The position numbers and the translations under genes were made by a program. A DNA stretch of 43,632 bases, taken from positions 422,394-466,025 of the forward strand of contig OY282360.1 of the NCBI GenBank assembly GCA_958295675.1. Direction: 5' to 3'. Positions 32,161 to 41,101 of the stretch are shown here, one piece after another. The stretch is from Minisyncoccota bacterium (GTDB lineage: Bacteria; Patescibacteriota; Minisyncoccia; Phycocordibacterales; JABAAK01). Positions within the stretch are counted from its first letter, which is position 1; every line of letters begins with the position of its first letter. The notes beneath the pieces were generated by a model that was not told the DNA's origin, ran no database searches, and saw only the letters and a program-made list of their open reading frames with translations.

Positions 32161-32520
32161 TTAACCTTGTATGTGTAATTTCTTCATCTTAACACGCCTG
32201 AGGCGATTATCAGGAAGCATGCCATACACCGCCCTGCGAAGCACTTCCTGATATCCTTTATCAATAATAACCTGCTCCAAAGTTTCTTCTCTACGACCGC
32301 CAAAATAACCGGTATATCTATCATATACCTTGCCTTTCTTTTTTCTCTCGGTAATCTGCATGTGAGACACATTAGAGACCTCTACAATCACATCAGAGGG
32401 ATGATTCGGTACATACATAACAGTATTCTTACCATTAAGCACAGTGGCGATATCAGATGCAAGCCGACCGAGTCGTTTTCCGGTCGCATCAAAAGTAATT
32501 TTTTTTGTTATCGCATTCAT
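32161..32520 (-). CDS. rplM: Ribosomal protein L13 (uL13)
   Basis: 119 residues, a little shorter than the E. coli protein (142). Marks: D-A-T-G-K-R-L-G-R-L-A-S, then R-R-A-V-Y-G-M-L-P-D-N. Directly upstream of rpsI, the usual L13-S9 pair. Confidence 0.96.
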   Translation of the reverse strand: MNAITKKITFDATGKRLGRLASDIATVLNGKNTVMYVPNHPSDVIVEVSNVSHMQITERKKKGKVYDRYTGYFGGRREETLEQVIIDKGYQEVLRRAVYGMLPDNRLRRVKMKKLHIQG

Positions 32521-32523
32521 ACA

Positions 32524-32877
32524 CTATACAAACTCAATAATAGCTGTTGTCCGTCCTGATCCGGGAATGCGTTCAAATTTAATTATCCGGGTGTAGCCAC
32601 CCTTTCTATCCCGATACTTAGGACCTAAATCCCGCATAAGTTTGCTGACTATCATGGTATCATTGTTGAAACGGGAAAGCAAAAAACGACGGTTTGCTAA
32701 GGTATCTGAGGATGCTCTTGTTACTAATTTCTCAACATACGGACGGACACTCTTCGCTTTCGCTTCAGTAGTGGTGATGCGTTCGTGTAGAATAACAGAG
32801 CGTGATAGAGAACGCATCAGATGCTTCCGTTGATCCCGTTTTCTTCCGAATTTTCGTGTTCTGCCCTGATAACTCAT
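32524..32877 (-). CDS. rplQ: Ribosomal protein L17 (bL17)
   Basis: 117 residues. Marks: R-K-F-G-R-K-R-D-Q-R-K-H-L-M-R-S-L, then R-I-T-T-T-E-A-K-A-K. Sits after rpoA as in most bacteria. Confidence 0.96.
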   Translation of the reverse strand: MSYQGRTRKFGRKRDQRKHLMRSLSRSVILHERITTTEAKAKSVRPYVEKLVTRASSDTLANRRFLLSRFNNDTMIVSKLMRDLGPKYRDRKGGYTRIIKFERIPGSGRTTAIIEFV

Positions 32878-32883
32878 ATATAA

Positions 32884-33831
32884 TTAGTCCCTATCCTTAA
32901 GTACAACACCTCTATCCTCAAGACAGTCCTTAATTTCCTCAACCGCTTTCACACCTATACCGGGAAGATCACGGATACCGGAAACTCCTTTCTTCAGAAT
33001 ATCCATGACTGTCTTTATATTATTACTTTCAAGAATAGATGTGACACTCGCACTCAACTCTAAATCTTCAATGTTAATGGTTTTCATGTTATCCTCCGCT
33101 TCTTTTTCCATTTCTTTCATTCTATCACCATCATCCGCTTGAAACCCGAGCATCGCTTCAAACTGAAATATCATAGTACGCAGCACTTTTTCAAGTGCAT
33201 CCCGCGGTGTAATTGTGCCGTCAGTTTCAATAAAAATATTGAGGCGATTAAAATCAGTCCTGTCGCCGACACGCATATTATGCACTTCATATGATGATCG
33301 TTTCACAGGAGAAAAAATAGCATCCACAACTATTGAACCGACAGATGAATCTTCACTGAAATCTTCACGCGGACGAAATCCGACACCGCTATGCACATCC
33401 GCTTCAATCTGCAGTTCTGCTGTACTGTCAGTTATTTCAGCGATCACAATATCTTTATTAATAATATCCAATTGTGACGGTACTTCAAAATCACCTGCCA
33501 CAACAATACCTTTACCTTTTTTCTTCAGAATCATTGTTTGCGGAAAAGTATCAGTATTCGCTTTTACCCGTATATTTTTCATATTCATGATAATAGTAAG
33601 CACATCAGGTTTTATACCATCTATGGTTGAAAATTCATGTGGTACACCGCGAATACGGATTGTAGTGATTGCAGCCCCGGAAACGGAAGAAAGAAGCATG
33701 CGACGAAGCGCATTACCAAGTGTGTTGCCGTATCCGGGATACAAGCCGGATATTTCATAAGTGCCTTCTGTGTCCGTCTCTTCAACCATTTCCGGTTTTG
33801 AAGGGATTGCTATGTTCAAATACTCAGTCAT
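32884..33831 (-). CDS. rpoA: RNA polymerase alpha subunit
   Basis: 315 residues with both parts. The N-terminal domain shows G-Y-G-N-T-L-G-N-A-L-R-R-M-L-L-S-S and dimerises to seed core polymerase. The C-terminal domain (~245-315) has the helix-hairpin-helix D-L-P-G-I-G-V-K-A-V-E-E-I and can contact upstream DNA and activators. Standard position between rpsD and rplQ. Confidence 0.97.
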   Translation of the reverse strand: MTEYLNIAIPSKPEMVEETDTEGTYEISGLYPGYGNTLGNALRRMLLSSVSGAAITTIRIRGVPHEFSTIDGIKPDVLTIIMNMKNIRVKANTDTFPQTMILKKKGKGIVVAGDFEVPSQLDIINKDIVIAEITDSTAELQIEADVHSGVGFRPREDFSEDSSVGSIVVDAIFSPVKRSSYEVHNMRVGDRTDFNRLNIFIETDGTITPRDALEKVLRTMIFQFEAMLGFQADDGDRMKEMEKEAEDNMKTINIEDLELSASVTSILESNNIKTVMDILKKGVSGIRDLPGIGVKAVEEIKDCLEDRGVVLKDRD

Positions 33832-33848
33832 ATATACAGTAAGTAAAG

Positions 33849-34463
33849 TTAACGGGAGTAATATTCCAAAATAATAGGAATTGAAAAAATATCGTCACTG
33901 ATAACCGGTTTCTCGGAAACGGCACCTTGACGGGACCTTGCATTCCAGGAAACCCAACCGACACGCGGACGGATAAAACTACCGGAAAGCATGGATTCAA
34001 AGAGCGGTATGCGCAAGCTTCCTTCGCGAATACTGATAATATCACTATCACAAACCTGATACGATGGGACGGTAATCTTTCGATTATTCACCAAAAAATG
34101 TCCGTGTGAGACCATTTGTCGCGCCATTCGCCGTGTCGGTGCAAGACCAATCTGGTACACAACATTATCAAGGCGACGCTCTAAAAGTTCACCCAGCGTA
34201 TCTTCAGCAGAACTATCTCGCACCGAAACTGCTTTTTTGACATAGTTCTTTAATACGCGCTCAGAAATACCGTACAAATAACGAACTTTTTGTTTTTCGG
34301 CAAGCTGTTTGGCGTAATCAGAGAGTATGCCGCCGCCACGACCACGACCACGACGTTTTGGAGTACGCTGTTGTTCACGCAAAACAAACTTCTGTGACTG
34401 ACACTTTTCAAACAGAGGTGCTTGAAGACGACGACTGATTTTATATTTTTTTACTTTCTTCAT
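33849..34463 (-). CDS. rpsD: Ribosomal protein S4 (uS4)
   Basis: 204 residues from the ATG at 34463; the longer frame to 34544 would run into rpsK. S4 initiates assembly of the 30S body. Marks: a basic N-terminus and an S4 RNA-binding domain with R-L-D-N-V-V-Y-Q-I-G and Q-M-V-S-H-G-H-F-L-V-N. An Arg/Gly run (R-R-G-R-G-R-G-G-G, ~39-47) stands near the N-terminus. No clear zinc-binding Cys cluster. Confidence 0.96.
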   Translation of the reverse strand: MKKVKKYKISRRLQAPLFEKCQSQKFVLREQQRTPKRRGRGRGGGILSDYAKQLAEKQKVRYLYGISERVLKNYVKKAVSVRDSSAEDTLGELLERRLDNVVYQIGLAPTRRMARQMVSHGHFLVNNRKITVPSYQVCDSDIISIREGSLRIPLFESMLSGSFIRPRVGWVSWNARSRQGAVSEKPVISDDIFSIPIILEYYSR

Positions 34464-34467
34464 ATAA

Positions 34468-34905
34468 TTACACTCGTCTTGGTTTTTTTCTGCGCGGACC
34501 GTTGTGCGGTACAGGAGTCCTGTCTCGTATTGAATGTACCGCAAAACCTCTGTTCAAAAATGAACGAAGTGCGGATTCTCTTCCGCCGCCAACACCTTTT
34601 ACAATAATATCTATATCCCTCACCCCGATTACTGTCGCCTTCTCTGCAATTGCGTCGGCAACTTTCGCCGCGGCATAAGGTGTTGCTTTCTTTGCGCTAC
34701 TAAAGCCAAGCGTGCTACTTGTGACCCACATCACAACATTACCGTTTTTCTCAGTGAACAACACTTTGGTATTGTTAAAAGATGCTTCAATAAAAACAAT
34801 GCCTTTGCCGATCTTCTTCTTAGGAATCTTTGCCAAAACTCTGGAACGCTTTCCAGAATCAGCCCTTCCTTGCTCCGCTTTGTTCGCTGTCCGTTTCTTA
34901 CCCAT
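34468..34905 (-). CDS. rpsK: Ribosomal protein S11 (uS11)
   Basis: 145 residues with an extended basic N-terminus (~30 residues). Marks: A-S-F-N-N-T, then V-G-G-G-R-E-S-A-L-R and the C-terminal P-H-N-G-P-R-R-K-K-P-R-R. Operon position between rpsM and rpsD. Confidence 0.96.
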   Translation of the reverse strand: MGKKRTANKAEQGRADSGKRSRVLAKIPKKKIGKGIVFIEASFNNTKVLFTEKNGNVVMWVTSSTLGFSSAKKATPYAAAKVADAIAEKATVIGVRDIDIIVKGVGGGRESALRSFLNRGFAVHSIRDRTPVPHNGPRRKKPRRV

Positions 34906-34906
34906 A

Positions 34907-35284
34907 TTACTTCTTCTGTAATTTCACACGACCGGAACCCATGGTTTTTCTCGGACCCTTTCTTGTCCGTGCATTTGTCTTTGTCTTCTGACCGCGAACC
35001 GGCAAACCAACGCTATGCAAATAACCACGCAATGTTCGCATGTCTTTCAGGCGTTTTATATCCCGTGACATGGAACGCCGTAAATCTCCCTCAACAGTAA
35101 ACGATTCAACTTTTTTGCGCAACAGCATCTCTTGTTCCGGAGATAAATTCTCTGCCTTAAAAGAGGGGTCAATTGCCAACTCATTCAAAATGGCAAGAGA
35201 TCTGGAACGACCAATACCATACACTGTGGTAAGTGCAATTGAGAGATGTTTTTTTTCTGGTACATTTACTCCGACAATACGCAT
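34907..35284 (-). CDS. rpsM: Ribosomal protein S13 (uS13)
   Basis: 125 residues. Marks: G-V-N-V-P-E-K-K-H-L near the start, Y-G-I-G-R-S-R-S, and the C-terminal R-G-Q-K-T-K-T-N-A-R-T-R-K-G. It starts 3 nt downstream of the rpmJ stop. Confidence 0.97.
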   Translation of the reverse strand: MRIVGVNVPEKKHLSIALTTVYGIGRSRSLAILNELAIDPSFKAENLSPEQEMLLRKKVESFTVEGDLRRSMSRDIKRLKDMRTLRGYLHSVGLPVRGQKTKTNARTRKGPRKTMGSGRVKLQKK

Positions 35285-35287
35285 AAA

Positions 35288-35404
35288 TTATTTCTGCCGC
35301 ATTTTTCTGCGGGGATTTACCTTATTAATAAGATACAAACGACCCTTTCTTCGCACAATCTTATCGTGTCGATCCTGTTTCTTAATGGAAGTTCGTACCT
35401 TCAT
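35288..35404 (-). CDS. rpmJ: Ribosomal protein L36 (bL36)
   Basis: 38 residues from the ATG at 35404: M-K-V-R-T-S-I-K-K, then V-R-R-K-G-R-L-Y, ending K-M-R-Q-K. It lacks the C-x2-C/C-x-H zinc ligands of the classical form, so this is the zinc-independent (C-minus) type. Position between infA and rpsM is standard. Confidence 0.92.
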   Translation of the reverse strand: MKVRTSIKKQDRHDKIVRRKGRLYLINKVNPRRKMRQK

Positions 35405-35429
35405 AATGCATGGTATATCAATGAGATAA

Positions 35430-35651
35430 TCATAGACGGCGAATAATGCGCGCTCTTTCCCCTTGAGAATCCAAAACAAGAGAGACCTTATCGCCCACAA
35501 GAATTTTGATGCGGTTAGTCCGCATTCGCCCTGACAGGTAAGCAAGTACTTGGTTATCTGTGCCTTCCACTGTAACACGAAACAAAGTGTTCGGAAGTGT
35601 CTCATCAACACTGCCCACGACTTCACTAATTGTATTTTTTTGTGTTGTCAC
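35430..35651 (-). CDS. infA: Translation initiation factor IF-1
   Basis: 73 residues, one S1-like OB domain. Marks: G[13 protein letters not shown], Y-L-S-G-R-M-R-x-N-R-I, and L-V-G-D-K-V. The start is GTG at 35651 with no Shine-Dalgarno. It is the first gene of the ribosomal-protein operon. Confidence 0.95.
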   Translation of the reverse strand: MTTQKNTISEVVGSVDETLPNTLFRVTVEGTDNQVLAYLSGRMRTNRIKILVGDKVSLVLDSQGERARIIRRL

Positions 35652-35664
35652 AATGGATAAAGAA

Positions 35665-35694
35665 ATTATAACACGATATAAAAAAAATATGCAA
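35665..35694 (-). promoter_or_regulatory. Promoter of the infA-rpsI ribosomal operon
   Basis: Minus strand: TTGCAT (35689-35694), 18-bp spacer, TATAAT (35665-35670). The -10 ends 13 nt before the GTG, so the leader is only about 6 nt. Confidence 0.7.
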
Positions 35695-35817
35695 GGATAT
35701 GTGAATAACTAATACAATTAAGAGTAGATTCAAAAATACCATTAAAAAAATATATGTCAATAAATCTACAAAGACGGGGGATCTGCTCTCGTTAGCTTAT
35801 GTAATGAAAAAATAGAT

Positions 35818-37788
35818 TCAAGGCGTGACGGAAGGACACAGTGCATGAATTTCAGATTCAATATCGCTAAATACTCGTTCAACTCTCTCCTGTTCTTTTG
35901 ATGAGGCTATTTGTTCTCTTTGTTCGCTATTCATTTCACTAACATCAGGAAGAGCATGTTCAGGTGGCTGACCGAAAGCATACTCAGCAGTTTTTTCTTT
36001 ATAAATAAAGTTTTTTGCTGTGTCATCAAAACCGGTATCCTCCCTGAAAAAGTTGTAGAGATCATGGAATACTCCGCGTATAAAGTTACGATCTTTTTCG
36101 CTATCGTCAGGTATGCTATTAACATACTCTTCTAAATGGTAATCCAAGGGTTTTCGATACGCATCTTTCTGCCACGCATCCAAAATATTGATAAGGTTGC
36201 GTACGGAAGGCACGTATTTCTCCAGTTGAAAACTTCCTTGAAACTCCTCATCATTGAGTTCAATATCTGTCTTTTTGCCGGAAAAATTATCCTGTAATGC
36301 GCGGGATGCTTTTGCAAGTTCCCATAACTTGTCCATGGATTCATCAGAAAGGTGTATATTACCCTTCCTGTCCATAACTTTAGCGAGAAAAAGATGAAAT
36401 AGTTCATTGCTATTTTTCCATTTATTGTTTTCAGTTCGCTCTTCCTCTTCATTATTCAGTACGAGTGATCCTTTTGTATGCTGGGGCAAATAGTCATATG
36501 TGATTTCCTTCATTCTATTTCGTAAAGCAGGACTGATATCCTTGACGCCAACATACACTGCTTGTGAAGAATCCGTTTTGAGGTTACCCGTAAAGATAAC
36601 ATTAAACCCTTTCCTTACATGCACTTCTTTACCTCCATTGTGGCGTAAAGTAATAACACTCTTCTCTCTATCAGAACCCATTCTCACAGAGGAAAGAATA
36701 TGGTTAAGCGAAATAAGGGTTTCGTGTGGTATTGCGTTCGCTTCGTCAATGATTAAAACCTTGCCTTCTTCCATTGCTTTATAAACAGGACCATACTCAA
36801 ATTTAGTACTCACACCGCCCTTCTGGAGATTCGCGTTGACTTCAGCCATTATAATATCCCATTCTCTATCAGACGCTTTAGCAAATTCTTCAGAATCTGA
36901 AAATGTATGTTCATTTTCCTTAAGCCAGTCCTGAAATCTTGCTTTTGCTTCAGCTGTTACTTTCTCCGATGAATCAGATTCAGTAGCGGAGGAATCCAAT
37001 ACATACCGACCGAATAAATCCATGCGCGTAACATTTTCATCACCGCTAATCAAATAATACATATCTCCTTTTTCCTTTCCTTCTTCCCCATATTTCAGCC
37101 CATGTATATTACAATATGATTCCTCAGCAGCTTGCTTGGCGAGTTCTGTCTTACCGCCACCGGTATGACCTGTAAGATAAACGGGTTGCGCTTCATAAAT
37201 ATTTTTTAACACTTGATCCATTACATGTTGCACATACGGAGTTTTGACCAATTCAGCGCGCTGCAAAGCTCTCTTATATTTTCGTAAAATAAGAAGATGG
37301 TGAACATACCATAACTCAGGGTTACTGTCCAGCATGGTCTCTAATTCATTTTCCTGCTTTTCCCGCATTTTTTGCACTGCTGAAAGCGCACCCTCAATCT
37401 GAGAACTTGTAAGTCCACGACGGGTTAAATTCAGGTATTCTTGTAAAAATTTCTCCTCCAGATCTTCTGTTTGTCTTCTATCTTTCAAAAGAGAGCGGTA
37501 TTCCTTTGAACGCATATTCTCCTGTTTCACATCCATCAGCAATTGTTCCTCTTCACTTTGCGGAGCAACATATTCTTCTTCCGTTTCCGGTATAGCACTA
37601 ACCATGTCATCAATGTCAACAACACCGTATTTAACACCCAGTGCTCGATACGCTCCATGCTCATCTGCAAGCATTTCCGAAACCTCTGATCCTACACGAT
37701 TATCACCAAAACGATTCACTCTCTGTTCTTCCCGGTTTGCTAACCGACTTCGTACCGCATCTTTGGTTTTTCTTTCAAAGACATCCAT
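35818..37788 (-). CDS. MoxR-type AAA+ ATPase
   Basis: 656 residues. Residues 1-180 are charged and helical, a long N-terminal extension. The AAA core follows: Walker A G-H-T-G-G-G-K-T (207-214), then a long insert with D-L-F-G. Walker B is V-L-I-I-D-E-A-N (344-351), sensor 1 lies near F-T-G-N, and the arginine region is A-L-R-N-R-M (421-426). These marks fit AAA_5/MoxR ATPases, which act as chaperones with VWA partners and often load metal or remodel complexes. The VWA partner is immediately upstream. TATACT at 37796-37801 is 7 nt before the ATG, so it has its own promoter. Substrate unknown. Confidence 0.88.
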   Translation of the reverse strand: MDVFERKTKDAVRSRLANREEQRVNRFGDNRVGSEVSEMLADEHGAYRALGVKYGVVDIDDMVSAIPETEEEYVAPQSEEEQLLMDVKQENMRSKEYRSLLKDRRQTEDLEEKFLQEYLNLTRRGLTSSQIEGALSAVQKMREKQENELETMLDSNPELWYVHHLLILRKYKRALQRAELVKTPYVQHVMDQVLKNIYEAQPVYLTGHTGGGKTELAKQAAEESYCNIHGLKYGEEGKEKGDMYYLISGDENVTRMDLFGRYVLDSSATESDSSEKVTAEAKARFQDWLKENEHTFSDSEEFAKASDREWDIIMAEVNANLQKGGVSTKFEYGPVYKAMEEGKVLIIDEANAIPHETLISLNHILSSVRMGSDREKSVITLRHNGGKEVHVRKGFNVIFTGNLKTDSSQAVYVGVKDISPALRNRMKEITYDYLPQHTKGSLVLNNEEEERTENNKWKNSNELFHLFLAKVMDRKGNIHLSDESMDKLWELAKASRALQDNFSGKKTDIELNDEEFQGSFQLEKYVPSVRNLINILDAWQKDAYRKPLDYHLEEYVNSIPDDSEKDRNFIRGVFHDLYNFFREDTGFDDTAKNFIYKEKTAEYAFGQPPEHALPDVSEMNSEQREQIASSKEQERVERVFSDIESEIHALCPSVTP

Positions 37789-37795
37789 ATATTAA

Positions 37796-37801
37796 AGTAT
37801 A
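37796..37801 (-). promoter_or_regulatory. -10 box of the AAA+ gene
   Basis: TATACT, 7 nt before the ATG at 37788. Confidence 0.5.
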
Positions 37802-37838
37802 CAAGAAATAACAAGAGATAACCAGTTTTTCCACAAAA

Positions 37839-40064
37839 TTATCTCCTGATTTGACCGGCAACAATATTACGGAGTGTTTCAGCAACACAATCAGGCAATT
37901 TTCGGACATCAGAACCAACTTCAAGACCTTCCGTACTCCATACTTTTCTAAACGATCTATGCTCATCTTCATGAGCATCACCAATTTGAAATGCGCGCGT
38001 AACAGCTCCTATATGCCGCATACGATCCAACTCAACTTTCGCAGCATCAATGACATGATGACCGCCATCGGTAATCATAAAGACAATATCAAGTGCTTTG
38101 TTCATCCGAATTCTCTCAACATGCTCACTACTCTCCTCTATTGACTCTCTCGCTGCTCGAAGCGGCAAATGATCTACATTTCCACCGTCGGCGATAAATG
38201 TATCCAATGCCCTTGCAATATTAACACTCTCATCTTCATTGCTGTTCCTATGAAACGGCTTGACCTCTTTCACATAGCTTTCAAAAATAAAGACCTGTGT
38301 GTCCACTTTTGTCCGTATTGCTCCCGGCTTATTTCTTTGCCACCTGATAAGTGCGCGAAAATTCCTTAGTGAGGTTAACAGGAGAACAACACTCTCCTTA
38401 AGAACATCAATGCGTTCACCAGACATTGACCCTGATATATCAGCCAAAATGCGTAAATTCAATTCCTCAGGAAAGGTAATCTCTTGCTCTTTGATTTCCC
38501 ACCGTTTAAATATCTGCGCACTATCCGGATTTCCGGATAAAATCTGAGGATACTGCTGTACAAGTATATCCATATTAATATCATCTCCACTCTCATGCGC
38601 ACCGCCAAGACGGCGTACATTCTTAATGGTCTGTTGTATCGTAAGTAACTCTTTCCAAAACAAAGTCATCCTTTCTATTTCCGGCTGTAATTTTTCCTGT
38701 ATGCTGCGCAACTGAGCCATTAATCCTTCGGTTAGATCATGCTCTTCCTCAAGCATCTTATCTCGCTGCGCCCGAATCCGATTTTGTTTTTCCTGATTGG
38801 ATAAATTATCCCATTCTTTCTTTTTCTTTTCCTCTTCATTCTCCGCATCTATTTCCTCCTGCCGTTCTTCCAAAGCATCAATAATGTCATCTTCATCAAC
38901 CTGATCAAAACTCTTTTTCTGTTCAAATTCATCGTATTCATTTTGAAAGGGCAAATCAAAAGGATTAGAATCACCGCCCTTTTCGCTCCCATCATTATCA
39001 CCTTGCCTTTCTTGCCCTCTTTCTTGTCCTCTCTCTTGTCCTCTTTCTTGTCCATCTTGTCCTTCTTGTCCTTTCGATTCCTCAGGAAGATTCGGATCCC
39101 AATCATCAATATCTTTAGACAGTAAATCCAAAAAAATCGACTCTATCACATATCTCAATCCTGTGTGCCTCTGCTGTACCGGTATGGGTCTCAAGCGCGA
39201 TCGTTTTACCGCCTTATTTAAATATTGCTGAAAGGTAATCTGCTTATCCATATACATGACTTGATCATCAAACACTTTCTGCACTTCGTCAGATACTGTC
39301 ACAGTTTCATCAGAAACCATATCTTCTCGAAGTATCTTATACAGAAACTGGAGATGGCGAGGTAATTCAGTATAATCAGTTTCTGAAAACAATTTTTCAC
39401 GGTATAAGGCAGTCACTTCGTCCTGATCATTACGCTTACCGACAGTTCGCTCAAATCTCGGTGCATCTAGAGCAACTTCATTATTAACATACACATCATC
39501 AAAAATGTTAAAATAAATAGAAAAAGCACGCCGAACAACAGTATCCACGGCCCGCACAGTCCCCTTGTTTTTCATACCGGTTGGAATTTCTCTTGTTACC
39601 GATTCAATAATATCAGGATGTGATTCGCCAAATTTCTCTTTAATTTTATGCAATATCCGGTCTCCGAATTGCCTTCCTTTTTCAATAGAATACTCCACAT
39701 TATAGCGCAACATATTTTCCGGAGATTCATAAAAATCAGAATAATGTTTTAATTCATGTAAAACAGCAAAAAATACCTGTTCGTCAGAGTATCCATTTTC
39801 AAAAAACCATTTATAATCAACAGAAACTTCCTGGTTCATAAGATTAAAATAAAAACCATCGCCGAGAATAAACTTGACACGCCCGCCGGCAAAATGATCA
39901 AACAATATTTTATGTTCATCCAAGAAGGTCTGCATTCTTTCTCTCGCCGCCACAAACTTCGGATCTATTTGCTCCTTATCGTCCTTTCCAGTATCAGTAA
40001 TATTAAAATCATTCCCTCTCTTTTCTTCTATCCGATTGATAGGCCGATCAATTCCTAATTTCAT
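37839..40064 (-). CDS. HExxH-motif and VWA-domain protein, partner of the MoxR ATPase
   Basis: About 741 residues from the ATG at 40064. The TTG at 40070 is less likely; AATACT at 40072-40077 is 7 nt before 40064. The N-terminal part has H-E-L-K-H (103-107), an HExxH zinc-metallopeptidase signature. A low-complexity linker of G-Q-E-R units (~332-356) and a highly charged Glu/Lys coiled coil (~376-465) follow. The C-terminal VWA domain starts near 535 with D-I-S-G-S (542-546), the MIDAS metal site, and has I-T-D-G-G (~664-668). This order resembles DUF2201-type proteins (metallopeptidase-like N-terminus plus VWA-like domain), but it is larger. Catalysis is unproven. Confidence 0.85.
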   Translation of the reverse strand: MKLGIDRPINRIEEKRGNDFNITDTGKDDKEQIDPKFVAARERMQTFLDEHKILFDHFAGGRVKFILGDGFYFNLMNQEVSVDYKWFFENGYSDEQVFFAVLHELKHYSDFYESPENMLRYNVEYSIEKGRQFGDRILHKIKEKFGESHPDIIESVTREIPTGMKNKGTVRAVDTVVRRAFSIYFNIFDDVYVNNEVALDAPRFERTVGKRNDQDEVTALYREKLFSETDYTELPRHLQFLYKILREDMVSDETVTVSDEVQKVFDDQVMYMDKQITFQQYLNKAVKRSRLRPIPVQQRHTGLRYVIESIFLDLLSKDIDDWDPNLPEESKGQEGQDGQERGQERGQERGQERQGDNDGSEKGGDSNPFDLPFQNEYDEFEQKKSFDQVDEDDIIDALEERQEEIDAENEEEKKKKEWDNLSNQEKQNRIRAQRDKMLEEEHDLTEGLMAQLRSIQEKLQPEIERMTLFWKELLTIQQTIKNVRRLGGAHESGDDINMDILVQQYPQILSGNPDSAQIFKRWEIKEQEITFPEELNLRILADISGSMSGERIDVLKESVVLLLTSLRNFRALIRWQRNKPGAIRTKVDTQVFIFESYVKEVKPFHRNSNEDESVNIARALDTFIADGGNVDHLPLRAARESIEESSEHVERIRMNKALDIVFMITDGGHHVIDAAKVELDRMRHIGAVTRAFQIGDAHEDEHRSFRKVWSTEGLEVGSDVRKLPDCVAETLRNIVAGQIRR
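38990..39075. repeat. Short tandem repeat in the VWA-gene linker
   Basis: Repeated 12-bp units of CTTGTCCTCTTT type encode G-Q-E-R repeats; a candidate for copy-number variation between strains. Confidence 0.65.
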
Positions 40065-40071
40065 ATACAAA

Positions 40072-40077
40072 AGTATT
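40072..40077 (-). promoter_or_regulatory. -10 box of the HExxH/VWA gene
   Basis: AATACT, 7 nt before the ATG at 40064. Confidence 0.4.
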
Positions 40078-40139
40078 ATCCTATAGAAAAATACTGATAT
40101 AAAAACTTTTACACAATATAAACAGAAAAAGGAAATCTG

Positions 40140-40787
40140 TTATGTTCCGGAATTTTTCGTATTCTCACGATATGTATCTATATTTTTATGATGCCCGGAA
40201 CAAAGCACTGCAGGGACACTGAATGTTTTACCATCATACACAAATGACTCGGGACGGGTATACACCTTCCCTCCTGCAATTCGCATATTCTCATGTGACA
40301 TCCTGTTCCCTAGTACGCCCGGCAGTTCTCTGGCAACCGCATCAGCAACAAGCAATGCGGGGATTTCACCGCCGGTGAGTATAAACGAGCCGACAGACAC
40401 ACCATCCGCACCGGTCGCATCAGCAACACGCTCATCTATACCTTCATAATGCCCGCATAGAAGGATTATATTATCGTATGCTGCATATTCCTTCGCCTGT
40501 TTCTGTGTGAACAATAAACCGCTCGGGGTGAAAAAAATGGTTTTTCTTGTCCCCGAGTGCAGTTTAATCCGTTCAAAACATTGAAGAAATGGATATGCCT
40601 TCAGCACCATACCGGGACCTCCTCCATACGGACGATCATCAGCCCGTTTAAGGTCTGAGATTTCATCAAGAGGGTTATAATAGTACACCTCCAAAATACC
40701 TTGTTCTGCAGCCCTACCGAGAATAGAATGCTCAAAATAGGGCTTACATACATCAGGAAAAAGCGAAACGATATGCACTTTCAGCAT
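40140..40787 (-). CDS. trmD: tRNA (guanine-37-N1)-methyltransferase
   Basis: 215 residues, shorter than typical TrmD (230-250) at the C-terminus. SPOUT trefoil-knot enzyme that methylates G37 of tRNAs, preventing frameshifts. Marks: I-V-S-L-F-P-D near the start, D-D-R-P-Y-G-G-G-P-G-M-V-L-K, C-G-H-Y-E-G-I-D-E-R-V, and S-V-G-S-F-I-L-T-G-G-E (AdoMet-binding knot). The missing end would be part of the tRNA-binding C-domain. Co-directional with khpA and rpsP; rimM is absent. Confidence 0.94.
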   Translation of the reverse strand: MLKVHIVSLFPDVCKPYFEHSILGRAAEQGILEVYYYNPLDEISDLKRADDRPYGGGPGMVLKAYPFLQCFERIKLHSGTRKTIFFTPSGLLFTQKQAKEYAAYDNIILLCGHYEGIDERVADATGADGVSVGSFILTGGEIPALLVADAVARELPGVLGNRMSHENMRIAGGKVYTRPESFVYDGKTFSVPAVLCSGHHKNIDTYRENTKNSGT

Positions 40788-40796
40788 ATCCCTCCG

Positions 40797-41069
40797 CTAC
40801 ATTCCGCCTGCACCACCACCCTTGTCCGGTTCTTCTATAACAACACTAATCTTTGCTTCGTGCTGGCCGCCGTATGCATGCATAATTGTGCGAATAGCTG
40901 TCGCCATCCGACCCTGAGCACCGATCACTTTGCCCATATCACTAGGATCAACGCTGAGTGTGAGTTTCACACCCTGTTTGTCAACTTCCTGCTCAACACC
41001 AACTTTATCGGGATTATCAACAACTTTTTGAACAATTTCTTTCAGAAACTGTGATTCTTCTTTCTCCAT
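40797..41069 (-). CDS. khpA: KH-domain RNA-binding protein
   Basis: 90 residues. One KH domain with V-I-G-A-Q-G-R-M-A-T-A-I-R, the G-x-x-G loop that contacts RNA. KhpA works with KhpB/Jag in RNA binding and envelope control in Gram-positives (family knowledge). A short Gly-rich tail ends the protein. It lies between rpsP and trmD, as in many bacteria. Confidence 0.92.
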   Translation of the reverse strand: MEKEESQFLKEIVQKVVDNPDKVGVEQEVDKQGVKLTLSVDPSDMGKVIGAQGRMATAIRTIMHAYGGQHEAKISVVIEEPDKGGGAGGM

Positions 41070-41101
41070 ATACTATTTATTTATTTGTACCAATTACTAT
41101 T

